A stretch of 64,000 nucleotides of DNA from Streptomyces colonosanans (GTDB taxonomy: Bacteria > Actinomycetota > Actinomycetes > Streptomycetales > Streptomycetaceae): contig NZ_MLYP01000017.1 of NCBI RefSeq assembly GCF_001866645.1, positions 1 to 64,000 on the forward strand, read 5' to 3'. The position numbers were made by a program, and so were the translations under genes. Under the pieces are notes generated by a model, which was not told the DNA's origin, did no database searches, and saw only the letters and a program-made list of their open reading frames with translations. Below, in pieces: positions 59,669-64,000 of this stretch (the first letter of the stretch is position 1; the number at the start of each line of letters is the position of its first letter).

Positions 59669-60440
59669 GTGTGGCCGTCCCTTCCTCGCCGGCTCTGGGC
59701 GCGAGCCGGCCGATGAACGCGTAGCTCTCGTCGAAGATCCGGTCCGCGTCGTGGTCCAACGTCGCCACGTGGTAGCTCTGTTCCAGCAGGATCTCCGTGA
59801 CGTCCGTCGACGACACGCGGCTCAGGACACGGGCCGAGTCGGCCGGCGGCACCACGTGGTCCTGGGGGCTGTGCAGGAGCAGCAGGGGCTGCGTGACCTG
59901 CGGCAGGTCGCCGTCGACCAGCTGGAAGAAGTTCCGCAGGGAGTGCGCCGCGTGCAACGGGATCCGGTCGTACCCGACCTCCTCGCTGTCCTCCTTCGCG
60001 ATGTCGCTGACGATCCCCTTCACCGAACGGACGAAGTGGCGTGCCACCGGGAGGGCGCGGGCCGCGACGCCGTGCACCTTGTTGCCCGGGTTGACGACGA
60101 CGAGGCCGTTCACCGCTTCCCCGTGCTTGGCGGCGAGCCGCAGGGCCAGCGCACCGCCCATGGACAGGCCGAAGACGAACACCTGCGCGCAGCGGTCGCG
60201 CAGGGCACGCAGCTCGCGGTCCACCTCCGCATACCAGTCCTGCCAGCCGGTGATCTGCATGTCCTCCCAGCGCGTGCCGTGCCCGGGCAGCAGAGGCAGC
60301 GAGACGGTCAGGCCGTGTTTGGCGAGATACTCCGCCCAGGGGCGCAGCGACTGGGGGGAACCGGTGAAGCCGTGGCAGAGGAGGACGCCGATCTCCCCGC
60401 CCTCGTGGCGGTACGGCTCGGCTCCAGGGAGGACCGGCAC
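59661..60440 (-). CDS. Alpha/beta hydrolase (carboxylesterase/monoacylglycerol lipase type)
   Basis: A 259-residue serine hydrolase: oxyanion region VLLCHGFTGSPQSLRPWAEYL, nucleophile elbow FGLSMGGALAL, acid in LHSPQDHVVPP and histidine in EQSYHVATLDHD. It is like carboxylesterase Est30 and bacterial monoglyceride lipases. I choose the GTG at 60440 (PVLPGAEPYRHEGG) because AGGAGACCGAAC precedes it; an ATG six codons upstream at 60458 lacks a ribosome site. It is divergent from plsC, another lipid gene. Confidence 0.9.
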   Translation of the reverse strand: MPVLPGAEPYRHEGGEIGVLLCHGFTGSPQSLRPWAEYLAKHGLTVSLPLLPGHGTRWEDMQITGWQDWYAEVDRELRALRDRCAQVFVFGLSMGGALALRLAAKHGEAVNGLVVVNPGNKVHGVAARALPVARHFVRSVKGIVSDIAKEDSEEVGYDRIPLHAAHSLRNFFQLVDGDLPQVTQPLLLLHSPQDHVVPPADSARVLSRVSSTDVTEILLEQSYHVATLDHDADRIFDESYAFIGRLAPRAGEEGTATRG

Positions 60441-60588
60441 GTTCGGTCTCCTGTTCATGGAAAGGGGCTGGGCACGTCGATTGCAGGTACTTCACCGTAC
60501 GCGACCGCACTGACACCGACCAGGGTCGTCGGTCTCATTCCCGGCGAGCAGCGATAAGGTCTGATCGACAGAAACAGGAGGCACTCGG

Positions 60589-61374
60589 TTGTTGTACGGC
60601 GCAATGAAGGTGTCCATCGGGGGGCCGCTGAAGCTTGCCTTCAGGCCGTGGGTGGAGGGCCTGGAGAACATTCCCGCCGAGGGCCCCGCGATATTGGCGA
60701 GCAATCACCTGTCCTTCTCGGACTCGCTCTTCCTGCCCTCGGTCCTGCCCCGCAAGGTGACGTTCATTGCGAAGGCCGAGTACTTCACGACGCCCGGGGT
60801 GAAGGGCCGGCTGAAGGCCGCCTTCTTCAAGGGCGCCGGCCAGCTCCCCGTGGACCGTTCCGGGTCCCGCGGCGCCGGCGAGGCCGCCGTCAAGAGCGGC
60901 ATCGAGGTGGTGGAGCGCGGTGAGCTGTTCGGTATCTACCCGGAGGGCACCCGTTCGCCCGACGGTCGCCTCTACCGGGGCAAGCCCGGCGGCCTGGCGC
61001 GCGTGGCGCTCGCCACCGGCGCGCCCGTGATCCCGGTCGCCATGATCGACACCGAGAAGATCCAGCCGCCGGGGAAGGTCATACCCAAGCTGATGCGCCC
61101 GGGTATCCGCATCGGCAAGCCGCTGGACTTCAGCCGCTACCAGGGCATGGACAACGACCGGTTCGTGCTGCGCGCGCTGACCGACCAGGTCATGTACGAA
61201 ATCATGACGCTCTCCGGCCAGGAGTACGTCGACATCTACGCGACCGCCGCCAAGCGGCAGATCGCGGAGGCGGCGAAGGCGGAGAAGCAGGCGCAGAAGC
61301 AAGCCGAGCAGGCGCAGAAGGACGCGGAGAAGGCGGCGGCGGAGGACGCCGGGAAGGGATCCGCGAACTCGTAG
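60589..61374 (+). CDS. 1-acyl-sn-glycerol-3-phosphate acyltransferase (PlsC type)
   Basis: A 261-residue membrane-associated acyltransferase of phospholipid synthesis. Motif I is ASNHLSFSDS (H-x4-D), motif II KAEYFTTPGVKGRLKAAFFK, motif III GIYPEGTRSPDGRLYRGKPG, motif IV ALATGAPVIPVAM. The C-terminal 40 residues are an Ala/Lys/Glu/Gln helix outside the enzyme fold. The start is a TTG at 60589 with AGGAGG seven bases upstream; an ATG five codons later is less well placed. It precedes macS by 33 bases and may be co-transcribed with it. Confidence 0.92.
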   Translation: MLYGAMKVSIGGPLKLAFRPWVEGLENIPAEGPAILASNHLSFSDSLFLPSVLPRKVTFIAKAEYFTTPGVKGRLKAAFFKGAGQLPVDRSGSRGAGEAAVKSGIEVVERGELFGIYPEGTRSPDGRLYRGKPGGLARVALATGAPVIPVAMIDTEKIQPPGKVIPKLMRPGIRIGKPLDFSRYQGMDNDRFVLRALTDQVMYEIMTLSGQEYVDIYATAAKRQIAEAAKAEKQAQKQAEQAQKDAEKAAAEDAGKGSANS

Positions 61375-61407
61375 CGACGCGGTCCGTACGGCTCGGGGGT
61401 GGGGGGC

Positions 61408-62643
61408 ATGGCCAAGCGGGAGCGGGTCATCAGGATGTCGGTCGAGCAGCCGCTGTGGCGTGCGCTCACCGCGTACCGCGTCCTGACGATGCTGTACGCG
61501 ATCGGGCTCTTCTCGACCGCCTACGGGAAGTTCGCCCGGCCCTGGCTGGCCGTCGCGTACTACGTGGTGCTGTGCCTGTGGACCCTGGCCACCCTCCCCA
61601 AGGTGGCCAACGCGGCGAGCTGCACCAAGCCGTTCCTGGCCGTCGACCTCACCGTCGCGCTCGTCGGCATCCTCATCACGCCGCTCGCCGACACGCACGA
61701 GCGGGTGCTGTCGGGCGGCCCCACCCTGCCGTCGGTGTGGACCGCCGGTTCCGTCCTCGCGTACGCGGTCAGGGGCGGCTGGCGCTGGGCGGCCTTCGCC
61801 TCCACGGCGGTCGCCGTGGCGAACCTGGTCGAGCGGGGCACCCCGGCCCGCGACACCGTCCACAACGTGGTCCTCGTCTGGGTCGCCTCCATCGCGATCG
61901 GCTATGTCGTCGAGGTTGCCCGCGCTTCCGAGCGCACCCTCGCCCGCGCCCTGGAGATCGAGGCCGTGACCCGCGAGCGGGAGCGGCTGGCCCGGGACAT
62001 TCATGACAGCGTGCTCCAGGTGCTCGCCATGGTGCAGCGGCGCGCCTCCGCGCTCGGCGGCGAGGCCGCGGAACTGGGCCGGCTGGCCGGTGAACAGGAG
62101 GTGGCGCTGCGCACGCTGGTCTCCGGCGGTCTGGTGCCCCCCTCACGGGTGTCGGAGGACGCGGCGCTCGGCGCAGTCGTCCGCGCTGTCGAGGAGCCGG
62201 ACCCCGAGGAGGGCCCGGTGGACCTGCGCCCCCTGCTCGCCCCGTACGCCGGTGCCCGGGTGACGCTCTCCGGGCCCGGCTCTCCGGTGCCGCTCGCCCC
62301 GGCTGCCGCGCGGGAACTGGCCGCCGCCGTCGGTGCCGCCCTCGACAATGTGCGCAGCCACGCGGGGGAGGGGGCCCACGCCTGGATCCTGGTCGAGGAC
62401 GAACCGGACGGGATCGTCGTGACCGTACGGGACGACGGGCCCGGTATCCCGGAAGGGCGGCTCGCAGAGGCCGAGAGCGAGGGACGGCTGGGAGTGGCCC
62501 AGTCGATCCGCGGCAGGCTGCGCGACATCGGCGGCTCGGCCGAGTACTTCTCGGCCCCGGGCCAGGGCACGGAAGTGGAACTGAAGGTACCGAGGGACGT
62601 GAAGAGCCCGAGGGCTTCACAGGGGAGGGCGGAGAAGCGATGA
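61408..62643 (+). CDS. macS: MacS-family sensor histidine kinase
   Basis: About 411 residues with five or six membrane segments in residues 20-165, then a HisKA_3-like domain with the phospho-acceptor His in RLARDIHDSVLQVLAMVQRR and an HATPase_c domain (LDNVRSHAG; DGIVVTVRDDGPGIPEGRL). It is the MacS partner of the MacRS system known in S. coelicolor, which affects antibiotic production and morphology. The ATG at 61408 (MAKRERVIRM) is chosen after GGGGGG; a GTG at 61399 is possible. It overlaps macR by 4 bases. Confidence 0.9.
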   Translation: MAKRERVIRMSVEQPLWRALTAYRVLTMLYAIGLFSTAYGKFARPWLAVAYYVVLCLWTLATLPKVANAASCTKPFLAVDLTVALVGILITPLADTHERVLSGGPTLPSVWTAGSVLAYAVRGGWRWAAFASTAVAVANLVERGTPARDTVHNVVLVWVASIAIGYVVEVARASERTLARALEIEAVTRERERLARDIHDSVLQVLAMVQRRASALGGEAAELGRLAGEQEVALRTLVSGGLVPPSRVSEDAALGAVVRAVEEPDPEEGPVDLRPLLAPYAGARVTLSGPGSPVPLAPAAARELAAAVGAALDNVRSHAGEGAHAWILVEDEPDGIVVTVRDDGPGIPEGRLAEAESEGRLGVAQSIRGRLRDIGGSAEYFSAPGQGTEVELKVPRDVKSPRASQGRAEKR

Positions 62644-63392
62644 CCGGAGCGAAGCCGGCCACCGGACCCGGCGGCGGCCGAGAGGAAGACGGAGGTGCGG
62701 TGACGGGGGAGGGCGCCGGCCCCCGGCAGGCCCCGATCAGAGTCATGGTGGTCGACGACCACCCCATGTGGCGCGACGCCGTCGCCCGCGACCTGACCGA
62801 GTCCGGCTTCGACGTGGTCGCCACCGCGGGCGACGGCGAGCAGGCGGTGCGCCGCGCCCGGGCCGCCGGGCCCGACGTGCTCGTCCTGGACCTGAACCTG
62901 CCGGCGAAGCCGGGAGTCCAGGTCTGCAAGGAACTCGTCGGCGGCGACGCGACGCTGCGGGTCCTGGTGCTGTCGGCGAGCGGCGAGCACGCGGATGTGC
63001 TGGAGGCGGTGAAGTCCGGTGCGACGGGCTACCTGCTGAAGTCGGCCTCCACGGACGAACTGATCGACGCGGTGCGCCGCACGGCGGCCGGCGACCCGGT
63101 GTTCACCCCCGGCCTCGCGGGACTGGTCCTCGGCGAGTACCGCCGCCTCGCCTCCGAACCGGCCCCCGCCGCGGGCGCCGACGAGCGCAAGGCACCGCGG
63201 CTGACCGACCGCGAGACCGAAGTACTGCGGCTGGTCGCCAAGGGCCTGAGCTACAAGCAGATCGCGGAGCGCCTGGTCATCTCGCACCGCACCGTGCAGA
63301 ACCACGTCCAGAACACCCTGGGCAAGCTCCATCTGCACAACCGGGTGGAACTGGTGCGGTACGCGATCGAGCAAGGGCTGGACGAGGAGTGA
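62640..63392 (+). CDS. macR: MacR response regulator (NarL family)
   Basis: A 250-residue regulator with a 32-residue Gly/Glu-rich N-terminal extension. The receiver domain has VMVVDDHPMWR, phospho-acceptor Asp in VLVLDLNLPAKPG, Ser in VLSASGEH and Lys in GYLLKSASTDE. The LuxR-type helix-turn-helix is LTDRETEVLRLVAKGLSYKQIAERL with HRTVQNHVQNTLGKL. The ATG overlaps the macS stop (ATGA). The receiver could also start at a GTG inside the extension (62701). Confidence 0.92.
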   Translation: MTGAKPATGPGGGREEDGGAVTGEGAGPRQAPIRVMVVDDHPMWRDAVARDLTESGFDVVATAGDGEQAVRRARAAGPDVLVLDLNLPAKPGVQVCKELVGGDATLRVLVLSASGEHADVLEAVKSGATGYLLKSASTDELIDAVRRTAAGDPVFTPGLAGLVLGEYRRLASEPAPAAGADERKAPRLTDRETEVLRLVAKGLSYKQIAERLVISHRTVQNHVQNTLGKLHLHNRVELVRYAIEQGLDEE

Positions 63393-63612
63393 GCCGGGGT
63401 GGGCAGGCGCCGGGAGCGACCACCGGGCGTACGCCGGGAGTGAAGCGCGCACCCATGCACCCCGTGCCCACCTTCGAGTGAAGTCCGACTCGCGCGGACT
63501 GATCAACTACCCGACTGTTCGCTGGAATTGACCTCCCGCACCATGCCGGAGTGACGTGGGTCACCATTAGCGTGACTCGCATCAGGCAACCGTGCGGCGA
63601 AGGGACATTTCC
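63393..63612. promoter_or_regulatory. Region upstream of pfkA
   Basis: 220 bases. TAGCGT at 63568-63573 lies inside GTCAC-CATTAGC-GTGAC, a small inverted repeat; this may be the -10 of pfkA with an operator over it. No other feature seen. Confidence 0.35.
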
Positions 63613-64000
63613 ATGCGGGTCGGAGTACTGACCGGAGGCGGCGACTGCCCCGGGCTCAACGCCGTCATCCGGGGCATCGTCCGCAAGGGCATGCAGGAGT
63701 ACGGCTACGACTTCGTCGGCTTCCGGGACGGCTGGCGGGGACCCCTCGAAGGCGACACCGTCCGGCTCGACATCCCCGCCGTGCGCGGCATCCTGCCGCG
63801 CGGCGGCACCATCCTCGGCTCCTCGCGCACCAACCCGCTGAAGCAGGAGAACGGCATCCGCCGCATCAGGGAGAACCTCTCCAAACTGGAGGTCGACGCG
63901 CTCATCGCGATCGGCGGCGAGGACACGCTCGGGGTCGCGGCGCGCCTGGCCGACGTGTACGGGGTCCATGTCGTCGGCGTGCCGAAGACCATCGACAACG
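63613..64000 (+). CDS. pfkA: 6-phosphofructokinase, N-terminal part
   Basis: The first 129 codons of a phosphofructokinase; the gene runs out of the window. Visible are the nucleotide loop VGVLTGGGDCPGLNAVIRG, RTNPL and the key segment IAIGGEDTLGVAARL, then VVGVPKTIDN at the edge. GGEDT, in place of GGDGS of classical ATP enzymes, is typical of the actinobacterial clade that includes both ATP- and PPi-using enzymes; from memory the S. coelicolor enzyme uses ATP. The ATG at 63613 follows GAAGGGACATTTCC. Confidence 0.93.
   Translation, partial: MRVGVLTGGGDCPGLNAVIRGIVRKGMQEYGYDFVGFRDGWRGPLEGDTVRLDIPAVRGILPRGGTILGSSRTNPLKQENGIRRIRENLSKLEVDALIAIGGEDTLGVAARLADVYGVHVVGVPKTIDN

Noticed and set aside
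1..64000. CRISPR array, prophage or integrated plasmid
   Set aside because: No regularly spaced repeats, integrase, att-like tRNA end or phage genes were found; G+C content and gene content are even across the window.

Overview
The window is about 72% G+C, dense in genes, uses many GTG starts and TAnnnT-type -10 boxes, and carries an actinobacterial gene set: actinobacterial cytochrome bcc-aa3 genes, PspA with PspAA, the MacRS two-component pair, a ROK glucokinase and a PimB'-type mannosyltransferase. It looks like a chromosomal core segment of a Streptomyces species. From memory, the gene order runs in parallel with the S. coelicolor region between a 6-phosphofructokinase gene and lpdA/sucB. 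No integrase, transposase, phage gene, rRNA, tRNA or CRISPR array was seen.

Layout. (1) 1-4960, mostly minus strand: the 2-oxo-acid dehydrogenase genes sucB (cut by the window edge) and lpdA, leucyl aminopeptidase pepA, and an RDD membrane protein. (2) 5036-12465: corrinoid assembly genes cobS, cobT and a fused MBL-CobU gene, mixed with an MprF-like lysyltransferase, a rhomboid-like membrane protein and a zinc-ribbon methyltransferase. (3) 12518-18642: an HtrA-like lipoprotein protease, a methyltransferase and a DUF3043 protein on the minus strand, then an envelope-stress block pspA-pspAA and a NarL-type sensor/regulator pair. (4) 19088-29275: an RND permease, a Uma2 nuclease-like protein, nadA, erpA, a membrane-anchored protein, a PfkB sugar kinase, and a cysteine desulfurase-TusA fusion.

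(5) 29566-38992: the aerobic respiratory chain, ctaC-ctaD-ctaF and ctaE-qcrC-qcrA-qcrB, most genes joined by 4-base stop/start overlaps. An L,D-transpeptidase and a receiver-like protein without key switch residues lie between the two halves. (6) 39127-42137: trpD, then a SAM-IV riboswitch, a six-codon leader ORF and a long base-paired leader in front of a group II cysteine desulfurase-like gene. (7) 42134-50261: Lrp-type sensor domain, rhomboid protease, NYN ribonuclease-like protein, two NlpC/P60 cell-wall hydrolases, a HExxH lipoprotein and a GT87 mannosyltransferase.

(8) 50363-64000: PimB'-like mannosyltransferase, acyl-CoA synthetase, phosphoesterase, SRPBCC protein, an ArsA-like protein with a degenerate P-loop, glucokinase glkA, an EEP nuclease, an alpha/beta hydrolase, a PlsC acyltransferase, macS-macR and the start of pfkA.

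As a unit the window is housekeeping metabolism (TCA cycle, respiration, NAD, Fe-S and sulfur handling, cobamide, glycolysis) plus cell-envelope maintenance. The points that deserve a second look are the SAM-IV leader and its downstream structure, a small repeat family with inverted ends placed right after stop codons, several proteins with degenerate catalytic sites, a start codon inside a palindrome at ctaE, a duplicated start/stop junction between a kinase and its regulator, and a set of likely leaderless genes.
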